This document shows positions 51,201 through 59,984 of a stretch of 64,000 nt of DNA, one piece after another. Location of the stretch: positions 66,076-130,075 of the forward strand of contig CAVTWL010000001.1 of assembly GCA_963738375.1 (NCBI GenBank). The letters run 5' to 3'. The notes under the pieces were generated by a model. The model saw nothing but the letters and a program-made list of their open reading frames with translations. It ran no database searches and was not told where the DNA came from. The translations under genes were made by a program, and so were the position numbers. The first letter of the stretch is position 1; each line of letters opens with the position of its first letter. This DNA is from Bog-159 sp963738375. GTDB lineage: Bacteria > Acidobacteriota > Terriglobia > Bryobacterales > Bryobacteraceae.

Positions 51201-52851
51201 GCTTGCCAACTCCGGCGCCATCACCGTGGATACCGGCGCAAGTCTGACTCTCGCCACCGCCGGAACCGATACCAACACCGGAACAATCGCGGTGAACGGC
51301 ACGCTCGATCTCGATAAAGCCACTACCCTTAGCGGCGCCGGCACGCTGACTCTCACCGCGGGAACCATCGCCGGCGTCGGCGGTACCGCGACCCTCACTA
51401 ATTCCAGCACCATCCAGGGTTCCGGCACCATATCCAATCTCGGTATCACCAACAGCGGAACCATCTCCGCCAACCAGGCGTCGCCCCTCGTCATACTGCC
51501 AACGGTCGCCGGACTGCACAACACCGGCACGCTCAAAGTCAGCGCGGGCGATACCATGCAAATCGGAACCTCCGCCGGTGGCGCGCTGACCAACTTCTCA
51601 GGCACGACCCTTACCGGCGGCACTTACAACGTCACCGGCACTCTGCAGTTCGGCGCCAGCGGCTCCACCATCTCCACCAACGCCGCTACCATTATCCTGA
51701 ACGGTGCCGGCCAGATGACCAACTTCGGCAGCGGCAACCTCCTCGCCGGTTTCAACGACAACGCGGCGGCGGGCAAGTTTAATTTGGCTTCCGGCTGCTT
51801 CGCTGACCACTACTGGCGGCAACTTCATCAACGCTGGCCTGTTTACCGTCTCCACCGGAACTACCTTTACCATCGGTGGCAGCGGCTTCAACTTCACACA
51901 AACCGGCGGAACTTCCACCATCGACGGCACCTTGGGCTCTTCCAGCCTCGGTACCGTAGCCGTCAACGGCGGTACGCTCGATGGCGCAGGCACGGTTGCC
52001 GATAATGTGGTTGACTCCGGCATTCTGACGCCGGCGACTCCTCCACCAAGACCGGCCAGCTAAAGGTGTCCGACACCTATACCCAAGGCTCCAGCGGAAC
52101 ACTGGATATCCAGATCAACGGCGCCACCCTCGGCAGTAAGTACGATCAGTTGAAGGTCACCCAAGGCGCCACGCTCAGCGGTACCCTTAATATCGCGTTG
52201 GGAACGGGCTTCACTCCCACTATCGGGCAGAAGTTCACCATCCTGACGGCATCCTCAGTCGCGGGCACCTTCACAACAGTCAACGGCTTGGCGATCAATG
52301 GCACCGAGCACTTCACCATTACTTACAATGCAGGCACCGTGGTGTTCACCGTAGTCTCCGGCGCGCTCCCCGCTTCTAACTTCGGATCCAACATGGTCGT
52401 CACCCAACTGCTCCATCCGCCTGCCGGCGCGGCTCCCGTGACTCGTATCCACACTGGCATCGCTAACAGCGGACATAACATGGCGCGTGTGCCCGCGTCG
52501 CCCATCGTGGTTTCGTTCGGACCACCCCGGTGGCCGCGCCCGCGATCGTCGGTACTCTCGGAACCGGTTTCCACGGCGTCCGCCCCATGGACTCCCTGGG
52601 CGGCGGCGCCATCGCTTCGCTACCGGTCGCCGGCTCGGCCGACGTCCCGACGTCCTCCTTCGGCCTCGCCCAGGTTTCGGCCGCCGCGTATAACAGCATG
52701 AGCGCCATGAACCACATGCGCTTCGAATGCGGCGTCGATCTGAAGGGCCTGCTGAAGACCAGCCGCAAGCAACTGTCCGCGGCCTGTGGGCCTCTCCCGA
52801 TTCACCGGAAGCCCTGTCCTCGGCTACATGACCTACACCGCCAACCACTAA
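45253..52851 (+). CDS. Giant exported repeat protein (adhesin-like beta-helix), many frameshifts
   Basis: One gene of 7.6 kb (about 2,500 residues). GAGGAG at 45237-45242 serves ATG 45253; one base over, ATG 45279 encodes the signal peptide MLFFSLRFLFICAFVCAIGS ending ASPAQ, so the true start may join the two. The mature part is Gly/Thr/Asn/Ser-rich, nearly Cys-free and beta-helix-like (GLLEATGGGTLALDGGTFTN; ITVTGTLTNNATDTITIGAN), in two repeat blocks described separately. The last 250 residues differ: QLKVTQGATLSGTLNIALGT, FTILTASSVAGTFTTVNGLA, and a Met/Asn-rich NSMSAMNHMRFECGVDLKGL before LGYMTYTANH and TAA at 52849. At least 12 shifts are needed (near 45.40, 45.69, 45.93, 46.29, 46.48, 46.87, 47.38, 49.79, 50.04, 51.79, 52.04, 52.50, 52.79 kb). 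No autotransporter barrel or cell-wall anchor is seen. The adhesin role is inference. Confidence 0.75.
45780..49400 (+). repeat. Seven tandem ~560-bp (~187-residue) protein repeats
   Basis: The anchor segment of each unit (for example VTFSDNNSNYILASAGGNQL) recurs at about 45814, 46372, 46935, 47488, 48049, 48595 and 49171, spacings of 558, 563, 553, 561, 546 and 576 bases. Each unit continues with a variant of ISGSGNIGNGNMGFTNQSAG, TNTGLLEASGGG, FTNTGGTI, then ITGGTLNT and a PNN...LTGTITNNG turn. The fourth and fifth units are most alike. Confidence 0.8.
50060..51420 (+). repeat. Four tandem repeats of exactly 339 bp (113 residues)
   Basis: The marker IGANNDT begins at 50140, 50479, 50818 and 51157: exactly 339 bases each time with no indel. 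Each unit reads NAGGxANTITVTGTLTN, IGANNDTxDKA, LANAGTITVDKGA, LTAAGADTNTG, VQAGSFTNSSSLDLE, GTLTVTGNFTNAGTLTTN. The flanking sequences diverge and a partial unit precedes the array. Confidence 0.85.
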
Positions 52852-52876
52852 ACGTCCCTCATCTTCGTAACCTGCC

Positions 52877-52914
52877 GGGCGGGCGCCTCAACGGTGTCCG
52901 CCCTTTTGTTTTTC
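52877..52914 (+). terminator. Strong rho-independent terminator of the giant repeat gene
   Basis: An 11-bp stem GGGCGGGCGCC / GGTGTCCGCCC (two G-U wobbles) with a TCAAC-type loop is followed by TTTTGTTTTT. It starts 26 bases after the gene's TAA. Confidence 0.88.
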
Positions 52915-52919
52915 GCGTC

Positions 52920-53262
52920 ACTCTAGTCCTCGCCGTACCCAGCTAGTACCCCTGGAACGTGGCATCCATAAACCTGCCCGCTAGAATAACGGGTGAACGC
53001 CTCTATGAGTTCGTCCGCCCAACCACTGGTTCGCACTCGCCTGTTCGCGGCCGCTTCGGGGGCGCTGAAAAGTCCGCGTCCTCCGGCTCCTCGCCGCGCG
53101 TCCTTCTGCTTCCCATATCTCAGCAGCGTTGCTCCCGTGCCCGATTCCGGACTTGCCGTATTCGACTCGATACCCACCGGCCACGCCGGCCTCCGCCTCC
53201 GGCCCTTCACGGCATCGGCGATCACTGTGTCCTGGCAGCCCAGCGCAATCCCTATCCTCAAA
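52920..53262. other. Unassigned stretch
   Basis: Open frames run on both strands here, but none shows a recognisable family, ribosome site or conserved motif. The plus-strand frame from 52993 is continuous with the zinc-ribbon segment that follows and may be its N-terminal part. Confidence 0.3.
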
Positions 53263-53441
53263 ATTGAGCGCCGCTGCCCAAACTGCGGCTGGACTGACGT
53301 CCGGCGCTCCGCCACCCACAGCCTCAACGATTATCTGCTCAGTGTTTTCGGCCTCGTACCCTACCGCTGCCGCACCTGTAGCGACCGCTTCCACCGCCTG
53401 CGTCAGACCGCGCCGAGTCCCGGCCTGGTCAGCCCTGAGGT
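53263..53441 (+). CDS. Zinc-ribbon-like small protein, ends uncertain
   Basis: The segment IERRCPNCGWTDVRRSATHS followed by LNDYLLSVFGLVPYRCRTCS and DRFHRLR shows two Cys-x2-Cys knuckles separated by about 32 residues and an aromatic-rich linker. This matches a small zinc-ribbon family often seen in acidobacteria, where the second knuckle reads PYRCRxC with RF after it. Neither start nor stop is clear: the frame is open back to 52993 and forward to 53613, and a one-base shift near 53400 would give a stop near 53440. Function is unknown, possibly a nucleic-acid-associated or regulatory protein. Confidence 0.45.
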
Positions 53442-54831
53442 ATCCATCCAGCCGCCGCGCACTTTGAATATGCCCGGGAAGCTGTCTTCCCACAGCTTAT
53501 TCGCCGCCGGGACATATTCGCGCGCATTTGCCTCGATCGCCGCCACGCCGGGAACGTGCGCCGCCAGGCCCGCCGAATGGATCAGCGACGCGCCAGGACA
53601 AGTCAGATCCTGAACGCAGAGAAACATGCTTGTGCTTCTGCGCCACGGCTGCCATCAGCAGCACCTGGCTCTGTCCTTTGCACGCCTTCAGCGCCGCGCC
53701 GGAATATCCCATTTCCCGCGCCAGCATCAGGCTCTCGACATCCGTGAGCGACTCGTCGATCACCACCGGCCGCAGTTTCGCCGCCGCATGCATCACATTG
53801 GCGCGGTTCGCCTTCAGATCCCGCGCCGTGGGTTGCTCGACATATTGAATGCGCTCGAATCCGGCCGCCGTCCGCTCCCGCAGCCGCCGCAGAAATTCCA
53901 GCAGATACCCACATTGGGACACTGCTCGTTGAAATCGAGCGAGTAAAACCATGCCGCAACCCCACGCGCGCGTCTGCGTTTCGCCGGTGGCCCGGTCGAT
54001 CTCGGTCACCCGCCGTCAGATCCCACGCAGATCGTTGCCAGCCAGCTTGATCTTGATCCGCAGCAACCCGTTGTACCGGATCCACTCCGGCAGCGTCTCC
54101 GGCAGCCCATCGCCGATGCGGCTGCACGAATGTCGGAGGCCACGATGGATCCGATGCGCCCACCGAGTGATACAGCGCCATGCGCGCCGCAGGCTTCCGC
54201 CGCACATACCGGCTCAGATACTCGCCCTTGTAATCCCCTCCGAGATAATGCGCCAGATCGTGAGGCATGCAATCGGCGCCGTAGGTCAGATAGCTGCTCA
54301 CACCCAGAGCCTTTGCCGTAGGCATCGTGAATGGCTGCGTCGAACGGACTCGCAGTCACCAGCGTGCACAGCTTGGGAATGGGCTCGGCCAAGCTGTCAA
54401 TTCCGCCGAAACTTCCGCCGCCGCTTTCAGATATGCGGGCTCCAGCGCGCAATTGATATCCATCGGGTGGCCGGCCTCGCGGGTAGGCATCGGTGATATG
54501 GGAGATGCGCGCCGCCAGCGCCTTCATGGCCCCCAGGGTCGTATCGTACGGCATGCTCTTCGATGGAAACGACCACGCGTTGCCCATGGTCATGGAGCCG
54601 AATCCGTGAGCCACGCCGCCAGTACTGCTGCGCACCGTGCAGTGCACGTTCAGCAGCGTGACGCGATCCACGGTTTGCGCGCCGAACCGGTACGGGGTGC
54701 GGTAGCAGGAAGTCTTCGTACGCGCAGCGCACGTCGTCGATGCGAATGCCCGGCCGGCTCGCTGCGCCGCGGCCGATGCCGAAGACGGCAGGCGCCAGAG
54801 CGGCGGATTTGAGAAACTCGCGCCGGTTCAT
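53403..54831 (-). CDS. Tat-exported enolase-superfamily (mandelate racemase/muconate lactonizing) protein, frameshifted
   Basis: From ATG 54831: the twin-arginine signal MNRREFLKSAALAPAVFGIG, then ASRPGIRIDDVRCAYEDF and the capping domain (VTLLNVHCTVRSSTGGVAHG; GFGSMTMGNAWSFPS). After further shifts come LVTASPFDAAIHDAYGKALG, DYKGEYLSRYVRRKPAARMA, LLRIKIKLAGNDLRGDLTRV, the metal-ligand region VEQPTARDLKANRANVMHAA and PVVIDESLTDVESLMLAREM, and KACKGQSQVLLMAAVAQKHK. KIKLAGND and the E-Q-P and DESL segments fit the metal-binding barrel of the superfamily. At least five shifts (near 54.70, 54.47, 54.33, 53.97, 53.63 kb). Substrate unknown. Confidence 0.78.
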
Positions 54832-54867
54832 ATGCGACCCTGTCATGGTATCCTGTTCGTCAACAGG

Positions 54868-55218
54868 ATGCACCCGAGGCTGATGGTCTGGTTGGTTCTC
54901 TTACTGGTGCTCGCCAGAGTCCAGTGCGCGGGGTTTTGTCCTCTCGAAGGACGCAGCTCCGGCGGCGCGCCTCCTTGTCATCGGCACGATTCCGGCACTC
55001 CCCAAAATAAAAGCTCCGCCCCTTGCTCCCATTGCTTTGTGGCGCGCGAGGCGCCCGCGTCTCCGGCGGCGCATTTGGCGGAATTGCCGCCTGCAGGCGG
55101 TATCCTGACCCATCCGGTCGGCGCGATTCCGCCTTCCGGCGCGATGCCGTTGCCTGCGCCGTCCGATCCATCCCCGCCTGCTTTGATTCAGCTTTCATCG
55201 GTCCTTCTCCGCATCTGA
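54868..55218 (+). CDS. Small exported Cys/His-rich protein
   Basis: About 116 residues starting at ATG 54868 (or 54883) with a strong signal peptide, LMVWLVLLLVLARVQCAGFC. The mature N-terminus is Cys/His-rich, with CPLEG, PPCHRHDSG and SSAPCSHCFVAREA within 40 residues, followed by a Pro/Ala-rich tail. The arrangement resembles short periplasmic metal-handling peptides (DUF2946-like) that often precede copper-related genes. It is 46 bases ahead of the outer-membrane protein gene and divergent from the enolase-family gene. Metal binding is inferred only from composition. Confidence 0.6.
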   Translation: MHPRLMVWLVLLLVLARVQCAGFCPLEGRSSGGAPPCHRHDSGTPQNKSSAPCSHCFVAREAPASPAAHLAELPPAGGILTHPVGAIPPSGAMPLPAPSDPSPPALIQLSSVLLRI

Positions 55219-55263
55219 ACCGCCCCTCCCTGCGGCTCATGAATTATCTGCGTGAGGAGCGTC

Positions 55264-56508
55264 ATGCTACGTCTTCGTTGCGTCTCAATGCTCATTGTTT
55301 GCGCGGCCGGCTCGCTGCCCGCCGAAGATCCCGGCATGTTTTTGATGGGCTTGGCCTCCGGCACATCCGCGAATCCCGCGTCATGGCAAATGCCCATGAT
55401 CATGCGCCGCTACGGAGACTGGACCACCGTATTCATGGGCACGGCCTTTGTGTCCGGCATCCAGCAGTCCGGACCGCGCGGCGGCGACAAGCTGTATTCC
55501 ACTAACTATTTCATGGCGTCCGCCGAGCATAGTGCCGGCGCAAAGGCGCTTTCCAGGCCGAGCTGATGCTGAGCCTGGAGCCCGCCACCATCACCGATCG
55601 CCGCTATCCCTTGCTCTTCCAAACCGGCGAGACCGCCTACGGCTTGCCCCTCATCGACGCGCAGCACCCGCACAATTTCATCATGGCGCTGGGATTTCAC
55701 TATGTCCGTCAGCTCGGCGAGGACACCACGGTGGATGCCTACGTCGCGCCGGTGGGCGATCCCGCGCTTGGCCCGATGGCCTACCCGCATCGCGCTTCCG
55801 CCGCCGAACTGCCCGAAGCGCCGATCTCGCATCACTGGCAGGATTCCACCCACATCGCCGACGATGTGGTCACGCTGGGTATCTCGCACAAGAAGTTCAA
55901 ACTCGAAGCCAGCGGATTCCATGGCGCCGAGCCCGGCGAGAATCGCTGGATCATCCAGGCCGGCGCCGATCGATTCGTGGTCCGCGCGCTTCTGGTTCTT
56001 TCCGTCCGCGAACTGGGCCGCGCAGGTCTCCGCCGGCCGGCTCGCTCATCCCGAAGCGCTCGAACCCGGCGATCAAGTCCGCGCCACCGCATCTCTGCAC
56101 TACACGCGGCCCATGCAGGCGGCGCTTGGTCCTCCAGCCTCGATCTGGGGCCGCAACCACTCGACAGCCACGTTCCGCAACCTGAATTCCTACCTGGCCG
56201 AATCCGCGCTGCCGGTGACCAGCAAGAACTGGATCACCGGCCGGTGCGGAACTGGTGGACAAGGACGAGCTGTTCGGCAATCAACCGGACATGGCCGGGC
56301 ATCGACGTGTTCTATGGCAGCACCTTCCGCATCGGCGCCTATACCGTTCGGCTACACGCGCGACGTCGAAGTATTCCGCCACATCCAGACCGGCATCGGA
56401 GCGAATTTCACCGGCTATTCCCTGCCTGGCGTTATCAAGGCTTACTACGGCAACCGCCCCGTGGGCGGCAATATCTTCGTTCGCTTCCGCCTGCGCAGCG
56501 CCTCCTGA
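55264..56508 (+). CDS. Conserved exported beta-rich protein, probably outer membrane, frameshifted
   Basis: ATG 55264 has GAGGAG at 55254-55259. Signal peptide MLRLRCVSMLIVCAAGSLPA. Conserved stretches that I recall from acidobacterial and proteobacterial homologues are MFLMGLASGTSANPASWQMP, MIMRRYGDWTTVFMGTAFVS, IQQSGPRGGDKLYSTNYFMA, LEPATITDRRYPLLFQTGET, LPLIDAQHPHNFIMALGFHY, APISHHWQDSTHIADDVVTL and HYTRPM. Shifts near 55545, 55970, 56110 and 56246 are needed; it ends VGGNIFVRFRLRSAS at 56508. Alternating strands suggest an outer-membrane barrel. The His/Met-rich motifs and the Cys/His-rich neighbour suggest metal handling, but the function is not established. Confidence 0.7.
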
Positions 56509-56533
56509 TCGTGCATGCTATATTGCCTTAGCG

Positions 56534-58334
56534 ATGCGAAAAACGCGGGGCCGGCTTCAGGCGGCGGAGGTTTTCAGCCCGACTGCGTTAGTCGCGCTCC
56601 TGGCAGTCATCTTCTACGTCTGGACCGCATCATGGGCTAATCCGACCGTCCATAACTCATCCGGCTATTACTACTTACTAACCGATGGCTTCCTGTCTCA
56701 CCACTTATATATAAGTCTCGCGCCGTCGCCCGGGTTACTAAGTCTCTCAAACCCATACGACCCGGCGGCCAACGCACACTACCGCGTGAACGATCTGTCT
56801 CTGTACAACAGCCACTACTACCTATACTTCGGCCCAGTCCCGGCTCTCACCCTATTCCTGCCGTTTCGTGCGATAAACTGGCAAACACCTCCCCGAATCC
56901 ATCGCTGCGCTGATGTTGGTGACCGCGGGCTATCTCTTCTCTCTTCTGCTGCTACGCCGCCTCCTCGTCGTAGAGGGCATCCGGGCGCCAACGCCGCTCA
57001 GCATCGCCGCTGTCGCGATCCTCGGCTTCGGTACCTACGGCGTGGTGCTGCTGCGCGACCCGAACGTTTACACGATCGCCGTGGGCGCCGCCTACTGCTT
57101 CTTTATGGCCGGCGGCTACTATTTCACCCGCGCCTTACAAGCACCCACACGCGCCATGGGTGCGGCCTTAGCGGCAGGCCTGTCGATCGGCTTGGCGAGC
57201 GGCTGCCGCCCTCACTATGCATTAGGCGCGGCGCCCCTCTCCGCCGTCTATATCCGCGCGCGGGGAGGCGCAGCGATCTGGTTCCTTGCGCCGCTATCCA
57301 CATGCGCCCTGATACTGGCCTGGTATAACTTCGCCCGTTTTGGAAAACCTCTCGAATTCGGCACCACTTACCAGCTAACAACCCTAGCCGCGACGCGCGG
57401 CGTATCCTTGCATCTATCGAACATAGCCCAAGGTCTTTACTATATGCTTCTTGCCCCACCTCGCCGCTGGGACCAATTTCCATATCTCATTCCGCAGTTC
57501 GTCGTTTCCACTCCCAGGCAATTCGTCGAAAACGCAACCGGTCTGCTGGCCCTCAGCCCACCGGCCCTCGCCGGACTCGCACTCCCGCTCTGGGGCGGCC
57601 GGTCAAGGACGGCCCGGCCCAACGTATCCGTACTCGTCGCTCTCTACACCGCTGCCATTTTACTGATGCTTTTCATCGCACTCACCGGCTTTAGCGCCGG
57701 GCGCTACCTGACGGACTTCGCACCCTCGCTGCTCGTCGTTTCTCTGTTTGGCCTGTTGCGCTACGTGGTGCAACGGCGCGGGGGGCTTCGTTACCTCGGC
57801 ATTGCCGCGCTCACAGCCGGCGCCATCTGGACCGTCATCGTAGGCGGAGCGTTGAGCCTAAGCCTCAATGACATTCTGAGAGACCGCAATCCCCGTCTCT
57901 ATGAAAGACTTGCATCGTGGTGCGGCCAAACGGCCGCCGGCACTCGCCTGCCCATTGAAGATCTGAACATGACAGCGACCATTCGCTTTTCCGGCGAGCC
58001 GAGGGCAATCCCGGAAGGCATTTTGGCCGTTGGCCGCCCCGGAGCCGAAGACTGTCTCACCGTCGAATACATAGGCGAGAACCGCGTGCGCTTCGCCGAA
58101 AGGAAATCGGCAGCAGGCACAACTCTGGGCCTCCCGCTGACTATCGATCCCGCCCGCGACCATCGCCTGAACCTTCATTACAGCGCCATGAGCCAGCGTC
58201 TGGAAGTCACCTTGGGCGATCAAATGGTCTTAGACACCATTCCCTGGACGAAGTCAAGGTCGACCGCGGTCCGCGGGCCGTTGCGGAAGTGCAACCCTTA
58301 TCCGCGCCCCTACGACAGGTCAAAATTGAACTAA
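56534..58334 (+). CDS. Polytopic membrane protein, glycosyltransferase-like, one frameshift
   Basis: About 600 residues. ATG 56534 opens with VFSPTALVALLAVIFYVWTA, then a large loop TVHNSSGYYYLLTDGFLSHH and YRVNDLSLYNSHYYLYFGPV. After a shift near 56880 come further helices (TAGYLFSLLLLRRLLVVEGI; FLAPLSTCALILAWYNFARF; GLLALSPPALAGLALPLWGG; SVLVALYTAAILLMLFIALT) and a C-terminal lumenal domain. NSHYYLYFGPVPALTLFLPF and ILAWYNFARFGKPLEFGTTY are seen in dolichyl-phosphate-mannose-type (GT-C) proteins. The first 350 bases use TTA, CTA, ATA and ATAT-rich codons that are rare elsewhere in the window, a sign of foreign origin. A substrate cannot be named. Confidence 0.72.
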
Positions 58335-58441
58335 CAAATGCCGCCGGGGCGTTAACGCGCAGTCCCTAGCCGACTGCGGAAGAGGCGCGTTCTAAACCGC
58401 TTGCTTACGCGCGCGGCTCGGTAAGCGGCGCAGAGCGCGCG
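58335..58441. other. Short convergent gap
   Basis: Holds a modest inverted repeat (GCTTAC ... GTAAGC around 58403-58425) that could be part of a terminator shared by the converging genes, but no T-run follows. Confidence 0.3.
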
Positions 58442-59794
58442 CTAGGATTTCGTGTCGAGGATGAAGGTGGGGACCAAGCCGCCAATGGAGGAGAAGCCGC
58501 TGTTGCCGGTGGAGAGCCAACTGGAGCAGCTCAGGACTTTGCCTAAGTAGGCGAGCGGGTGGACGTCGACCTGCATTTCCTTGAACTCCAGGTTGCCGTA
58601 GGTGACCATGGGGAAGACGGAGCGGACGGGGTCTACGCGCTCCTGGACTACATAAGGCGAGCGGAGGGCTTGCTTGATGGCGCGCTCCCAGCCGGCATCA
58701 TCCATTTCCCAGCCGAAGAAGCTGTGCTGGTCGCTGTAATCGTCATTGGGCTTCAAGACGAGGGTTTCGCGATGCTTATTGATGAAGTCGAGCAGGTCGA
58801 TTTCTTCGCCGTCGTGGACAGTTTGTCCTAGGGCAACCATGCGGGTCCACGGCACGTGTTCGACGATGGCTTTGCGCTCGGCCGGCGGAAACTTAGCAGT
58901 CAGGGTTTCGTCGGTGAGAAGTGCGAACATGGCCTTTTTGTGGGCTAGTTCGGAACGAAAACTGTTGACCACGCAGACGGTGCGCTCGCGGTAGGCGCGT
59001 ACCAACGGATGCGTGAGATCGAAGCGCATCAGAAATTCCTGGATGCTGATGCGGCGATAGATCAGGTCGATTTCGAAAGGGCCTTTCCGGAGAACCTTGT
59101 TGCGATATTCCAACTGGTCGGGCGAAACGAGCTCGACGGCGTAGCCTTCATTGCGGAAGAAATCGCGGAAGAGTTGGAATTCGCTCTGGCCGGATTGATA
59201 GGCGGGGCGGAATTCCAAGATAGCGATGTTGGGTTTCTTGTGGCCTCCGAATTGTTTGTAGGCTTTGAGGAGCGCTCCGAGCAGGTTCTTTTTACCGCCG
59301 ACGCGGGTGAGTTGGTAGCGTTTGCGGAATTCCTTGACAGGAGGGGAATCGTAAAACAAGTCGGCGAGGGCCTCGGTGTAGGCCGCACCGGAGGGCGAAT
59401 CGGCGTTGTACTGGACGACGTTGAGGGTGCCGTTGCTGAGGTGCGAATCGAGCCGGGAGGCGACTTCGGGGACTTGGTAGCCGGGGTCGATGGCGGCGAG
59501 CATTTTCTCGGCGGGGAGAAGTTCCATCCGGGCAAGGAGAGCGGGGCTTTCGAGGACCATGCGCTGCATGCGGTCGATGGCGCTAATCAGGCACTCGCCG
59601 GTTTTGACCAGATTTTCGTACTGGCGGCGGGTGATGAAATTAGGGCGAAGGAACGGGCAAATGAGGCGGCCCCCGGCGGAAAGGTGCTCCTCTTCCATGC
59701 GCTTGTGGAGGTCGTTCACCCAGCCGAGATCCCGGCAAGGGCCGTTCTCCAGGAGCTTGTTGTAGCGGGATATGGCGTCGTCTAACTGGGACAT
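58442..59794 (-). CDS. ATP-grasp-like (circularly permuted/glutathionylspermidine-synthase-like) protein
   Basis: A 450-residue intact frame from ATG 59794 (MSQLDDAISRYNKLLENGPC). The central part, FINKHRETLVLKPNDDYSDQ then HSFFGWEMDDAGWERAIKQA, ends in SPYVVQERVDP, the order Lys, Asp/Gln and VVQE seen in ATP-grasp folds. The N-terminal half has NVVQYNADSPSGAAYTEALA and KKPNIAILEFRPAYQSGQSE. The C-terminus GLVPTFIL follows LSTGNSGFSSIGG. This resembles the stand-alone ATP-grasp proteins near peptide-ligase clusters, but no partner (alpha-E domain, transglutaminase) is adjacent. I cannot name the amide or peptide product. Confidence 0.6.
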   Translation of the reverse strand: MSQLDDAISRYNKLLENGPCRDLGWVNDLHKRMEEEHLSAGGRLICPFLRPNFITRRQYENLVKTGECLISAIDRMQRMVLESPALLARMELLPAEKMLAAIDPGYQVPEVASRLDSHLSNGTLNVVQYNADSPSGAAYTEALADLFYDSPPVKEFRKRYQLTRVGGKKNLLGALLKAYKQFGGHKKPNIAILEFRPAYQSGQSEFQLFRDFFRNEGYAVELVSPDQLEYRNKVLRKGPFEIDLIYRRISIQEFLMRFDLTHPLVRAYRERTVCVVNSFRSELAHKKAMFALLTDETLTAKFPPAERKAIVEHVPWTRMVALGQTVHDGEEIDLLDFINKHRETLVLKPNDDYSDQHSFFGWEMDDAGWERAIKQALRSPYVVQERVDPVRSVFPMVTYGNLEFKEMQVDVHPLAYLGKVLSCSSWLSTGNSGFSSIGGLVPTFILDTKS

Positions 59795-59984
59795 TCGCAA
59801 CCGTTAGAAATGGTCTATAATCAGTATCGCACAGCGTGTGGCGGGTAGTATAGCTGTAACGCTGCTGAAATCTCTGTAAGTACAGGAAGATCAGTTATTT
59901 AGAGATATTTTAGCGAATGCGCAACAAGACGTCGCATCTGGCGGCCGCAGCCCCAAGCGAGACAATTTTCGCGTTTTCAGCGCT
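59795..59984. other. AT-richer intergenic region with a candidate promoter
   Basis: Holds TATAGA (plus-strand TCTATA at about 59814) as a possible -10 for the ATP-grasp-like gene on the minus strand; the -35 is weak. The remainder, up to the end of the oxidoreductase gene, shows no coding sequence or clear terminator. Confidence 0.35.

Noticed and set aside
50060..51420. Regular 339-bp repeats as a CRISPR array or satellite
   Set aside because: The repeats are coding, diverge in sequence between copies and have no short conserved repeats with unique spacers.
49866..51623. 585-residue minus-strand frame opposite the 113-residue repeats
   Set aside because: Val/Pro/Leu-rich repeats are the mirror of the plus-strand repeat array; no start signal or homology.
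45253..52851. Phase-variable gene controlled by its frameshifts
   Set aside because: The breaks are scattered and mostly outside simple repeats, and indels of the same kind hit housekeeping genes such as glyS, so sequence error is the simpler reading.
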